A stretch of DNA of 64,000 nucleotides from an uncultured Flavobacterium sp. Its GTDB lineage: Bacteria; Bacteroidota; Bacteroidia; Flavobacteriales; Flavobacteriaceae. Positions 33,360-45,392 of the stretch are shown piece by piece; position 1 is the stretch's first letter; every line of letters starts with the position of its first letter. The stretch covers positions 274,562 through 338,561 of the forward strand of contig NZ_CAMLDD010000005.1 in NCBI RefSeq assembly GCF_946478785.1, in the 5' to 3' direction. Both the position numbers and the translations under genes were made by a program. The notes beneath the pieces were generated by a model. The model worked only from the letters and a program-made list of their open reading frames with translations. It did no database searches and was not told the origin of the DNA.

Positions 33360-34232
33360 ATGAAAAAGTCAATAGATACAGATAACCCATTGAATAATCT
33401 GGACGAATGGGAAGATGATTTGTTAATACGATATCCGGATCCGTCTGAACCTGTAAAAGAGAAAGAGGAATTTAGAAATTATGTAGATTCAGAGAGAGTA
33501 GAAACAGTTAAGGAATTTTACAGAATAAATCATACGTATCAAACCTATGATTTTGTATGCAGCAAAGAGCAGGAATTTTTACAGTTTAATAAAAAAGAAA
33601 TGTCAATTTGGGAAGCCGTTGATTTTTTGAATACGCTTGTTGATGACAGCGATCCAGATATTGATTTAGACCAAACGCAGCATCTTTTGCAGACTTCTGA
33701 AGCAATCAGGGCAGATGGTCACCCGGACTGGTTTGTGCTTACCGGTTTTATACATGATCTCGGTAAAGTTTTATGTTTGTTCGGAGAACCGCAATGGGCT
33801 GTAGTTGGCGATACTTTTCCTGTTGGCTGTGCCTATTCGGATAAAATTGTGTATTCTGAATTTTTCAAGGAAAATCCGGATTATACAGATGAGAGATTCA
33901 ATACCAAATTAGGTGTTTACACTGAAAATTGCGGACTTGATAAAGTGAAAATGAGCTGGGGACACGATGAATATCTGTATCAGATCATGAAAGATTATTT
34001 ACCTGATCCGGCTTTATATATGATTCGCTTTCATTCCTTTTATTCACAGCATAAAGAAAATGCCTATGCCCATTTGATGAATGAAAAGGACGTAGAAATG
34101 TTTGATTGGGTACGAAAATTTAATCCGTATGATTTATATACAAAAGCGCCTGTTAAGCCTGATGTGAAGGCATTATTGCCATATTATAAAGAATTAGTGG
34201 CTAAATATTTACCGGAAAAACTGAAGTTCTAA
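33360..34232 (+). CDS. myo-Inositol oxygenase (MIOX)
   Basis: 290 residues, the full length of the eukaryotic enzyme. All six di-iron ligands can be placed in order: His108 (QTQHLLQ), His132-Asp133 (FIHDLGK), His202 (WGHDEYLY), His225 (IRFHSFYS) and Asp249 (FDWVRK). Family motifs [20 protein letters not shown] and [15 protein letters not shown] agree. The enzyme cleaves myo-inositol with O2 to D-glucuronate, in the cytoplasm; no signal peptide is present. It leads the GH2 operon 53 bp upstream, which is a rare partner. Its promoter shares an operator-like motif with susC. Inositol may derive from phytate or plant galactinol-type sugars. Confidence 0.93.
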   Translation: MKKSIDTDNPLNNLDEWEDDLLIRYPDPSEPVKEKEEFRNYVDSERVETVKEFYRINHTYQTYDFVCSKEQEFLQFNKKEMSIWEAVDFLNTLVDDSDPDIDLDQTQHLLQTSEAIRADGHPDWFVLTGFIHDLGKVLCLFGEPQWAVVGDTFPVGCAYSDKIVYSEFFKENPDYTDERFNTKLGVYTENCGLDKVKMSWGHDEYLYQIMKDYLPDPALYMIRFHSFYSQHKENAYAHLMNEKDVEMFDWVRKFNPYDLYTKAPVKPDVKALLPYYKELVAKYLPEKLKF

Positions 34233-34264
34233 ATAAATTTCAGTTTGCATTTACTTCAACCTGA

Positions 34265-37423
<3,159 letters not shown>

Positions 37424-37492
37424 CAAATAGAACTATTAACCTGAGTTCGATTATTAAACAATTGATTTAAATGAAGCTTGGATTCCTGCAAG

Positions 37493-37565
37493 GTTTTCAA
37501 AACCTTGTAGGTATTTCTTCGTGCATCTAAATACCTACAAGGTCGAAAAAAGACCTTGCAGGAAA
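37493..37565. repeat. Imperfect palindromic intergenic repeat
   Basis: The arms TCCTGCAAGG...CCTTGTAGGTATT (37493 on) and AATACCTACAAGG...CCTTGCAGGA (37530-37563) are inverted copies. It resembles repeats scattered in flavobacteria and may stop transcription after the GH2 gene. Confidence 0.65.
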
Positions 37566-37665
37566 CATGTGAATCACAAATAAGTGATATTTAATTTGTT
37601 GAAATGCAGCTAATAATCAAAAATCAGTTTGTTAATACAAAAAGGAAGTTTTAAGTAAAGACAAT

Positions 37666-38811
37666 ATGAGTAAAACAATTACAAATGGAAGATTAATTTC
37701 TCTGGATGCTCTGAGAGGGTTTGTTATGTTTTGGATTATGAGCGGTGAACATATTGTACATGCTCTGGCAAAGGCTGCACCAATTCCTGCTTTTGTATGG
37801 ATGTCATCACAACTGCATCATACAGAATGGGAGGGGATTACATTTTATGACATGATTTTTCCAATATTTTTATTTGTTGCAGGAGTTTCAATGCCGTATT
37901 CTTTCGAGAAAAAAATGAAAGCTGCAGGTGTGAATACTCCAATTGAATTACCATCACAAGAAAAGAAAAAAATATACCTGTCCATGTTCAAAAGGACTTG
38001 CATTTTAGTCTTTCTGGGATTTGTAGTAAACGGACTATTGAGATTTGAGGGCTATGACCAAACACGTTTTGCCAGTGTATTGGGACGTATTGGGCTTGCC
38101 TGGTTTTTTGCCGGTCTTATTTATTTGAATTTTAATTTAAAGAAACAGTTATTTTGGTTCGCAGGTATTTTGATTGGCTATTATTTAGCTATGAAATTAA
38201 TACCGGTTCCGGGTTTCGGAGCAGGTGTTCTAACCAAAGAAGGTTCATTAGAAGGCTATATTGACCGATTATTTCTTCCGGGGAGATTACACAGCATAGT
38301 CTATGATCCGGAAGGTTTGTTCTCAACGATTCCAGCTGTTGCAACTGCTTTGTTGGGAATGTTTTTGGGAACTTTTTTAAGGGCTTCTAGTACATTTTCG
38401 ACCAATAAAAAATTATTGATATTGGTTGCTTCCGCAATTGTTTTGATAGGAACAGGCCTTATTTGGAGCTACGATTTCCCAATCAACAAACATTTGTGGA
38501 CAAGTTCTTTTGTTTGTTATGTGGGCGGATTTAGTATTTTGTTTTTTACTTTTTTCTATCTGATAATTGATGTGTTCGGTTATTATAAATGGGCGTTTCC
38601 GTTATTACTAATTGGTTCAAATTCTATACTGATTTATATGGCAGCCGAAGGTTTGGTGAATTTTAAACACACTGCAGACTTTCTATTTGGAGGACTCATT
38701 AAATTCTCCCCACTTATTTGGCAGCCTGTATTTGCAACGCTATCAGTAACGTTTGTACAATTGATTTTACTCTATTTTCTGTACAAAAGGAAATGGTTTT
38801 TAAAAGTCTAA
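37666..38811 (+). CDS. DUF5009 / NagX-like integral membrane protein
   Basis: 381 residues with ten or so hydrophobic segments. The N-terminal RLISLDALRGFVMFWIMSGE and YDMIFPIFLFVAGVSMPYS are typical of the DUF5009/HGSNAT-like family, whose eukaryotic relative transfers acetyl groups to glucosamine across the lysosomal membrane. In bacteria such genes frequently sit in glycan loci next to symporters. Substrate unknown. The symporter gene follows 57 bp downstream. Confidence 0.85.
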   Translation: MSKTITNGRLISLDALRGFVMFWIMSGEHIVHALAKAAPIPAFVWMSSQLHHTEWEGITFYDMIFPIFLFVAGVSMPYSFEKKMKAAGVNTPIELPSQEKKKIYLSMFKRTCILVFLGFVVNGLLRFEGYDQTRFASVLGRIGLAWFFAGLIYLNFNLKKQLFWFAGILIGYYLAMKLIPVPGFGAGVLTKEGSLEGYIDRLFLPGRLHSIVYDPEGLFSTIPAVATALLGMFLGTFLRASSTFSTNKKLLILVASAIVLIGTGLIWSYDFPINKHLWTSSFVCYVGGFSILFFTFFYLIIDVFGYYKWAFPLLLIGSNSILIYMAAEGLVNFKHTADFLFGGLIKFSPLIWQPVFATLSVTFVQLILLYFLYKRKWFLKV

Positions 38812-38868
38812 GTAAACGTTACCATCAACCACCAACTATCAACTAACCACCAAAAAACTAACCTCATT

Positions 38869-40506
38869 ATGAATACTTTACAAACCGCAGATTACATTGT
38901 TTTTCTTATCTATTTTGTGATTGTTACATCTTACGGGATGTACATTTACAGAAGCAAGAAAAATGCAACTACGAGTTCTAACGAATACTTTTTGGCCGAA
39001 GGTTCCCTTACCTGGTGGGCCATTGGAGCATCATTGATTGCTTCTAATATTTCTGCAGAGCATTTTATAGGGATGAGCGGTTCGGGTTTTGCCATCGGAT
39101 TGGCTATTGCTTCATATGAATGGATGTCGGCAGCTACCTTAATTATAGTAGCCATGTTTATTCTGCCGGTTTATCTTAAAAACAAAATATTCACGATGCC
39201 GCAATTTTTGGCAAAAAGATACAACGGAACAGTAAGTACCATAATGGCGATAATTTGGCTGTTGATCTATGTATTTGTAAATTTGACTTCTATTATTTAT
39301 TTAGGCGCTTTGGCAATTTCATCAATTGCACCAATAAGTTTTCAATTTTGTGTGATCGGATTGAGTTTGTTCTCCGTCATCGTTACTTTAGGCGGAATGA
39401 AAGTTATTGGTTATACCGATATGTTTCAGGTAATCGTATTGATTCTGGGGGGGTTGGTTACGACTTATTTGTCTTTAACTTTATTATCAGAGCAGTTTGG
39501 TTTTGGAAAAGATATTCTAAAAGGACTTTCCGTTATAGCTGACGAAGCACCGGGACATCTGCATATGATCTTGGAAAAATCAAATCCGCATTATAACGAA
39601 TTACCGGGAATGTCAGTACTTGTGGGCGGTATGTTAATCAATAATCTGGCCTATTGGGGATGCAATCAGTACATTGTGCAAAGAGCTTTGGGTGCCGATT
39701 TGAAAACAGCACGTAAAGGTATTTTGTTTGCGGCATTCTTAAAATTATTAGTTCCAATTATTGCCGTTTTACCAGGTATTGCAATGTACGTTATGCATCA
39801 AAACGGAATGTTTCAACAAGAAATGGTCGATGCTGCAGGAGTTTTAAAACCGGATCATGCGTATCCAACCTTAATGAATTTATTACCTGCAGGTTTAAAA
39901 GGAGTAGCGCTCGCAGCTTTAACAGCAGCAATTGTAGCTTCTTTGGCAGGTAAAGCCAATAGTATTTCGACAATCTTTTCTTTGGACATTTATAAAAAAT
40001 ATTTTAACAGAGAAGCGACAGAAAGAAAATTAGTACTTACAGGAAGATGGTGTGTTGTAGTTGCCATGTTTATTGCAGCTCTTGTTGCTCCGGCATTAAA
40101 ATCGTTAGATCAGGCATATCAGTTTATACAGGAATATGTTGGTTTCTTTTCGCCTGGAGTTCTGGCTATATTTTTACTCGGAATGTTCTGGAAAAAAACT
40201 ACACCCACAGCAGGACTTGCCGGTGCATTGCTTACAGTTCCGATTGCTGCAATATTAAAAATCCTGCCAATGTGGACAAATGGTGCTTTTCCTGATTATC
40301 CATTTTTAGACAGAATGACGATTTCTTTTTTTATAATCGTATTTTTAATGGTAGCCATCAGCCTTTTAAAACCTGAGTCTGAAGAGAAATTAGAAGCTCA
40401 TAAAATCGAAGTTGATAAATCAATGTTTAAAGTGTCGTCAGAGTTTATTATTGGGTCTTTTATTATCTGTGGCGTATTAGTAGCATTGTATACTGTTTTT
40501 TGGTAA
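38869..40506 (+). CDS. Sodium:solute symporter (SSS family), probably sugar
   Basis: 545 residues with about 14 predicted membrane helices. Family patterns: EYFLAEGSLTWWAIGASLIASNISAEHFIG at the start (Na+-site helix) and GLKGVALAALTAAIVASLAGKANSISTIFSLDIYK. The length and the C-terminal helix fit SGLT-like carriers. It would bring a monosaccharide released by the nearby GH2, GH51 or GH28 enzymes, or inositol for MIOX, through the inner membrane. The true substrate cannot be read. Confidence 0.92.
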   Translation: MNTLQTADYIVFLIYFVIVTSYGMYIYRSKKNATTSSNEYFLAEGSLTWWAIGASLIASNISAEHFIGMSGSGFAIGLAIASYEWMSAATLIIVAMFILPVYLKNKIFTMPQFLAKRYNGTVSTIMAIIWLLIYVFVNLTSIIYLGALAISSIAPISFQFCVIGLSLFSVIVTLGGMKVIGYTDMFQVIVLILGGLVTTYLSLTLLSEQFGFGKDILKGLSVIADEAPGHLHMILEKSNPHYNELPGMSVLVGGMLINNLAYWGCNQYIVQRALGADLKTARKGILFAAFLKLLVPIIAVLPGIAMYVMHQNGMFQQEMVDAAGVLKPDHAYPTLMNLLPAGLKGVALAALTAAIVASLAGKANSISTIFSLDIYKKYFNREATERKLVLTGRWCVVVAMFIAALVAPALKSLDQAYQFIQEYVGFFSPGVLAIFLLGMFWKKTTPTAGLAGALLTVPIAAILKILPMWTNGAFPDYPFLDRMTISFFIIVFLMVAISLLKPESEEKLEAHKIEVDKSMFKVSSEFIIGSFIICGVLVALYTVFW

Positions 40507-40591
40507 TATTTACTAAACATAAATTAACTATAAGATTTCATTTTTAAATATTTAAATGATGTTATTTAAAGTTTTTAATAAATAGAATAAA

Positions 40592-42031
40592 ATGATAAAT
40601 AAAAATATAATTGCCGTAATCGTTTTTTGTATTTCATTGACTGCTGCAGGTCAAAAAATATATGATATCAAAAAGTATGGGGCCAAAGGAGATGGCAAAA
40701 CGAATGATGCTATTGCGATTCAAAAAGCGATAGATGCCTGCAGTAAAACAGGCGGACAAGTACTCATTCCTGCACCGTTTACGTTTTTAACGGGACCTTT
40801 TAATGTAAAATCGAATGTTGATTTGCATATTGAAGGAGGAGCCAAAATCCTGGCAAGCCCGGATGAAAAGTTATATACAGAAAGTGCTTTTCGCGAAAAC
40901 AAAGGAGAAGGAACAATCTGGATTGGTGGTAAAAACATCGAGAATTTTACCATTAGCGGAAGCGGAAAAATTGACGGAAACGGAATCTCGTTTATGGGAG
41001 CCGAAGAAGAAGACGCTTATATTTTAAAACCTTTCAATGTCTTAGATCCGCGTCCTCATGTACTTACGATTATTGGCGGAAAAAATATCAGAATAAAAGA
41101 TGTTCATATAGGAAATTCGGCTTATTGGACCATTCACCTTGTGGGTTGTAATGATGTTGTTATTAGTGGAATTACTTTATTGAATAGTTTAAAAGTCCGC
41201 AATAGTGATGGTATTGACCTAGACCATTCTAAAAATGTTCGGATTAGTGATTGTTATATTGAAAGCGGAGATGACTGCATTTGCCTGAAAAACAGAAGAG
41301 AATTTGAAGAGTTTGGTGCCTGTGAAAACATTACGGTTACAAATTGTACAATGACCAGCAGCAGTTGTGCTATTAAAATTGGTTCAGAAAATATGGATGC
41401 CATCAGACAAGTCGTATTCAATAATTGTATTATTAAAAACAGTAATCGAGGCGTTGGTATTCAAAATCGCGATGAAGGAACGGTGAGTGATGTTATTTTC
41501 TCGAATATGATTATTGAAGGAAAACTGACTACTGATACCTGGTGGGGAAAAGCAGAACCTATTTATGTAACGGCTTACAGTCGTGCAAGCGGAAATCATA
41601 AAGATGCGAACTGGCGTTTTCCAAAGGGAGCTACTGAAGGAAAAGTGGGAGCAATAAGTAATATTTATTTCAATAATATTCAGTGTTTTGGAGAAAATGG
41701 GGTGTATGTGAGCGGAGAAACAAAAGACAAAATTAAAAACATTGTTTTTGAAGGCGTAAATGTTTCTATTGATAAAACATCTCAATTTCCGGGAGGGATT
41801 TATGATCGCCGCCCATCAAAAAGGGATGGTTTTGTAAAAGGAAGTACTTCAGGTTTTTATTTTGATACGGCAGAAAATATAAAAGTGCAGAATTGCTCCG
41901 TGACTTGGGGGAAAAACAAACCCGATTATTTCAAATACGCTATTGAAAGTAAAAATGTTGATGTTTTGAAGGTGACTAATTTAGATGGAGAATCTGCTTT
42001 TCCCGATAAATATGAAGCTGTGAAAAAATAA
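40592..42031 (+). CDS. GH28-family pectin hydrolase (second in the window)
   Basis: 479 residues; signal peptide ends at TAAGQ. A beta-helix begins with YDIKKYGAKGDGKTNDAIAI. The catalytic aspartates are Asp206 (NSDGIDLDH) and Asp227-Asp228 (SGDDCICLK), followed by SSCAIKIGSE, which replaces the third GHG motif, and NRGVGIQNRDEG, a Trp/Arg-rich loop and DNWRFPKG-type segments. Exo-polygalacturonase or rhamnogalacturonan-type activity is likely. It differs from the GH28 at 15185, so the pair probably act on different backbones. Confidence 0.9.
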   Translation: MINKNIIAVIVFCISLTAAGQKIYDIKKYGAKGDGKTNDAIAIQKAIDACSKTGGQVLIPAPFTFLTGPFNVKSNVDLHIEGGAKILASPDEKLYTESAFRENKGEGTIWIGGKNIENFTISGSGKIDGNGISFMGAEEEDAYILKPFNVLDPRPHVLTIIGGKNIRIKDVHIGNSAYWTIHLVGCNDVVISGITLLNSLKVRNSDGIDLDHSKNVRISDCYIESGDDCICLKNRREFEEFGACENITVTNCTMTSSSCAIKIGSENMDAIRQVVFNNCIIKNSNRGVGIQNRDEGTVSDVIFSNMIIEGKLTTDTWWGKAEPIYVTAYSRASGNHKDANWRFPKGATEGKVGAISNIYFNNIQCFGENGVYVSGETKDKIKNIVFEGVNVSIDKTSQFPGGIYDRRPSKRDGFVKGSTSGFYFDTAENIKVQNCSVTWGKNKPDYFKYAIESKNVDVLKVTNLDGESAFPDKYEAVKK

Positions 42032-42127
42032 AACCAGAAAAAGCAAAATATTTCCCTTTAGCCCCGATTACTTCACTTAACTTTTATTTTAATTGGAGTT
42101 CAGTGAACTTCGTTTGCAGTGGAAATC

Positions 42128-42154
42128 CTTATGTGCAGGGGTTCGGCACATAAG
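42128..42154. repeat. Short palindrome within a flavobacterial-type intergenic repeat
   Basis: CTTATGTGC (42128) and GCACATAAG (42146-42154) form a perfect 9-bp stem around a 9-base loop. The flank AACGGATAGCGGGACG is a string I associate with repeats in flavobacterial spacers; no genome copy number was counted. Confidence 0.55.
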
Positions 42155-42261
42155 ATTACAACGGATAGCGGGACGATGCTGCTAAAAAATCCAAATCTTT
42201 CTGCTCTAAATGATGAAAGTTTGAATAAATTAGCAAAACTAAATTATCAACCATTTTACAA

Positions 42262-44247
42262 ATGAAAAATAATATAATTACAAAAATTATCATTGGCGGT
42301 TTGCTGTTTAATGGCTTTTACAGTTTTGCCCAAAAGGCGACTTTAGAAGTTGACATCAATAAGACCATTACTAAAATCCAGCCAACGATGTTTGGTTTGT
42401 TTTTTGAAGACATCAATTTTGCTGCTGACGGAGGACTGTATGCCGAAATGATTAAAAACAGATCTTTTGAGTTTGAAAAACCTTTAATGGGATGGGAGCA
42501 GCCTAATACCAAAAGAAGTTCTCTGAACATGCAATCAGGTGTTGCTACAACTATTAAAGTATCCGAGAACGAAACCAATCAAAATTTCTGCAGGGTTTTG
42601 GTAAATGATGCCAAGGGATATGCGATTATCAATGAGGGATTTAGAGGAATGGGTGTCAAAAAAGGGGCAAAATACAATCTGTCCTTAAAAGCGGCTAATC
42701 ATGAAGGAGCCATCAAAAAAATAATCATTCAGCTTATTGATAAAGACAAAAAAGTGATTGGTGAAACCAGTATTGTGCCAACCACTAAAGAATGGGAATA
42801 TTATTCGGCACAATTTACAGCAACTCAGACTGAAGCAAAAGCCAAATTAAAAATAACTTTTGAAGGAACAGGAACTATTGATTTAGACATGATTTCGCTT
42901 TTTCCGGAAGATACCTGGAAAAACAGAAAAAATGGCTTACGTAAAGATCTTGTACAGCTTTTGTATGATATGAAACCGGGATTTTTACGTTTTCCGGGTG
43001 GTTGTATTGTAGAGGGAAGAACTTTGGCAGATCGTTATCAATGGAAAAAATCGGTAGGGGATGTTGAGGACAGAAGAACGATGATGAACCGTTGGAATGT
43101 GGAGTTTAGCCATAAACAGACTCCGGATTATTTTCAGAGTTTTGGATTAGGTTTTTACGAATATTTTCAGCTTTCAGAAGATATTGGTGCAACGCCGTTG
43201 CCTATTTTAAGCTGTGGAATGGCTTGCCAATATAACACAGGTGAATTGGCGCCAATAGAAGAATTAGATCCTTATATTCAGGATGCTTTAGATTTAATCG
43301 AGTTTGCCAATGGTTCAGAAGAGACTACCTGGGGAATAATCCGTTCAGATATGGGGCATCCAAAACCGTTCAACCTAAAATATATTGGGGTTGGAAATGA
43401 GCAATGGGGACCGGATTATATTGAAAGATATAAGGTTTTTGAAAAAGCCATAAAAGCAAAATATCCAGATATTATCATCGTTTCAGGAAGTGGACCTTCT
43501 CCAGACGGTGAACATTTTGACTTTGGAATGGCCGAACTTAAAAAACTGAATGCCGAATTGATAGATGAGCATTATTATCAAAGTCCAAAATGGTTTAGGG
43601 AAAACGCAACCCGTTATGATAATTACGACAGAAAAGGACCGAAGATATTTGCGGGAGAATATGCTGCACAAAGTGTTTCGGGTGCTAATCCAAATAACAG
43701 AAACAATTGGGAATGTGCTTTTTCTGAAGCTGCTTTCATTACCGGACTGGAGCGAAATGCTGAAGTGGTGAATCTGACTTCATACGCTCCGTTAATGGCA
43801 CACGAAGAAGCCTGGCAATGGACACCTGATATGATTTGGTTCAATAATTTAGAATCTTACGGCTCGGCTAATTATTATGTTCAAAAGTTGTTCTCCACCA
43901 ATAAAGGAACCGATTTACTGAATATTACAAATGACGGAAAACCATTAACAGGACAAAACGACCTGTATGCATCAGCCGTGAAAGATGTAAATACTAAAGA
44001 AGTAATTGTTAAATTGGTCAATACATCGGCAAAGGCACAAGAGGTTGCAGTTGATTTAAAAGGAGGTAAATTAGCTTCAAAAGGATCTGTAATTTCACTT
44101 GCCAGTCCGAATTTGCAAGACGAAAATACTTTTGCCGAACCTAAAAAAATAAGTCCAAAGGAAAGTACTTATAAATTGAAAGGGGAGAAGGCAGAATTGA
44201 ATTTGCCTGCTTATTCTGTGACAGTTTTGAAGTTAAAAATGAAATAA
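42262..44247 (+). CDS. GH51 alpha-L-arabinofuranosidase, secreted
   Basis: 661 residues; signal peptide to YSFAQ. Domains: an N-terminal strand region with TMFGLFFEDINFAADGG, a carbohydrate-binding-like insert (about 80-215), then the TIM barrel with GFLRFPGGCIVEGRT, the acid/base Glu380 (VGNEQWGPDY) and the nucleophile Glu466 (FAGEYAAQS), and a C-terminal beta-sandwich. It releases terminal arabinofuranose from arabinan or arabinogalactan. It follows the GH28 gene on the same strand after 230 bp. Confidence 0.94.
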   Translation: MKNNIITKIIIGGLLFNGFYSFAQKATLEVDINKTITKIQPTMFGLFFEDINFAADGGLYAEMIKNRSFEFEKPLMGWEQPNTKRSSLNMQSGVATTIKVSENETNQNFCRVLVNDAKGYAIINEGFRGMGVKKGAKYNLSLKAANHEGAIKKIIIQLIDKDKKVIGETSIVPTTKEWEYYSAQFTATQTEAKAKLKITFEGTGTIDLDMISLFPEDTWKNRKNGLRKDLVQLLYDMKPGFLRFPGGCIVEGRTLADRYQWKKSVGDVEDRRTMMNRWNVEFSHKQTPDYFQSFGLGFYEYFQLSEDIGATPLPILSCGMACQYNTGELAPIEELDPYIQDALDLIEFANGSEETTWGIIRSDMGHPKPFNLKYIGVGNEQWGPDYIERYKVFEKAIKAKYPDIIIVSGSGPSPDGEHFDFGMAELKKLNAELIDEHYYQSPKWFRENATRYDNYDRKGPKIFAGEYAAQSVSGANPNNRNNWECAFSEAAFITGLERNAEVVNLTSYAPLMAHEEAWQWTPDMIWFNNLESYGSANYYVQKLFSTNKGTDLLNITNDGKPLTGQNDLYASAVKDVNTKEVIVKLVNTSAKAQEVAVDLKGGKLASKGSVISLASPNLQDENTFAEPKKISPKESTYKLKGEKAELNLPAYSVTVLKLKMK

Positions 44248-44274
44248 TAAATTTAATTACATCTTAAAAATTTA

Positions 44275-44297
44275 TAGGCACTTATTTTAAGTGCCTA
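44275..44297. terminator. Bidirectional terminator between GH51 and the AraC gene
   Basis: TAGGCACTT and AAGTGCCTA make a perfect 9-bp stem with a 5-base loop. It lies between convergent genes and overlaps the last codons of the AraC-type gene; T-rich runs follow on the plus strand. Confidence 0.7.
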
Positions 44298-45160
44298 TTT
44301 TGATTACGATATTCCCCCGGAGTCAGATTTACTATTTGCTTGAATATTTTTGAAAAGTGGGGCAAATTAGAAAAGCCTGTATGTATAGCGATTTCTAAAA
44401 AAGTATTATTTGTTGTGGCAATCAGATATTGCGCCCTTTCTATCTTCTTTTCATGGATATAATTCAGGGGTCTTTGACCCGTGTGAATCAAAAACTGTTT
44501 TGAAAAATAATCCTGATTCTGATTTATTCTGTTAGCTAATTCTGCAACAGTAAGATTCTCACTTAAATTAAGCTGTATATAACTCATCGTGTCCAAAATT
44601 TTGGAAGGCACAGATTGCGAATTGTTTGTTTTGAAATCTTTTGAATTCAAAAATCTGGATATCAGCAGAAGAAGAATTCCTTGATTTTCAAATATTAAAT
44701 GTGTTTTAATTTCATTGTTAAGCGACAGATATTCTTTGTAATACGCTTCTTTTTCATAAACTTTTGGATTTTCTGACCGATTAATTCCTCTTCCGGGATT
44801 AATATGAAGCAATCTTTTTATCAGAGAAATATCAATTTCTGTGGCAGGTAACTTCATGATGCTTCTATTGTTATTAAACAGAGAGATTCCATCAGGTGAT
44901 TCTTCAAAAAATTGAATAAAATACTGACTCAAATAGTGATCACAATTAAGGTTGCATATCGTAAAACTCGGAATAAGATACAAATGACCGGGCTCTAAAG
45001 TGAGTCGTTCCGAACTGTCTGAAATAAATCCTATTCCATCATCAATATAATACAATCTATAATAAGGGCTGATCACATTATTGTAATTCCAATTGTGATT
45101 CAGTTTCACATAGTCTACATGTAATAAGGAGAAGGAATATTTGAAAATATTTTTAGCCAT
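44282..45160 (-). CDS. AraC-family transcriptional regulator
   Basis: 292 residues. The N-terminal half is a cupin-like sensor (YYRLYYIDDGIGFISD, LEPGHLYLIPSFT). The C-terminal 100 residues carry the two AraC helix-turn-helices (LTVAELANRINQNQDYFSKQF; FLEIAIHTGFSNLPHFSKIF) and end PGEYR. It is divergent from the GH29 gene, and a 14-bp direct repeat with a 21-bp step stands in the shared spacer (45176-45210). It likely controls the fucosidase gene or itself in response to a sugar. Confidence 0.9.
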   Translation of the reverse strand: MAKNIFKYSFSLLHVDYVKLNHNWNYNNVISPYYRLYYIDDGIGFISDSSERLTLEPGHLYLIPSFTICNLNCDHYLSQYFIQFFEESPDGISLFNNNRSIMKLPATEIDISLIKRLLHINPGRGINRSENPKVYEKEAYYKEYLSLNNEIKTHLIFENQGILLLLISRFLNSKDFKTNNSQSVPSKILDTMSYIQLNLSENLTVAELANRINQNQDYFSKQFLIHTGQRPLNYIHEKKIERAQYLIATTNNTFLEIAIHTGFSNLPHFSKIFKQIVNLTPGEYRNQNRHLK

Positions 45161-45175
45161 AAATATTAATAAAAG

Positions 45176-45210
45176 TCGTTTTTGAATAATAAAAAATCGT
45201 TTTTGAATAA
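45176..45210. promoter_or_regulatory. Candidate AraC-type operator between divergent genes
   Basis: TCGTTTTTGAATAA occurs twice (45176-45189 and 45197-45210), 21 bp apart, two helical turns. The first copy starts 16 bp before the regulator start. A TATATTTG box at 45233-45240 could serve as -7 for the GH29 gene. Binding is inferred from geometry only. Confidence 0.55.
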
Positions 45211-45392
45211 ATAAATTGTAGTACCCATCGATTATATTTGTTTTGTTTATCTCAAATTTTTGGCATCAAAAAAATTGATAATAAAATTTATGAGAAACTA
45301 TTTTAAATAATATTAAGTAAATGAGCTAATAATTAGTATTTATAAACAATATTATAAAGTAAATAAAAATAATCGGAAATATATAACAAAAT

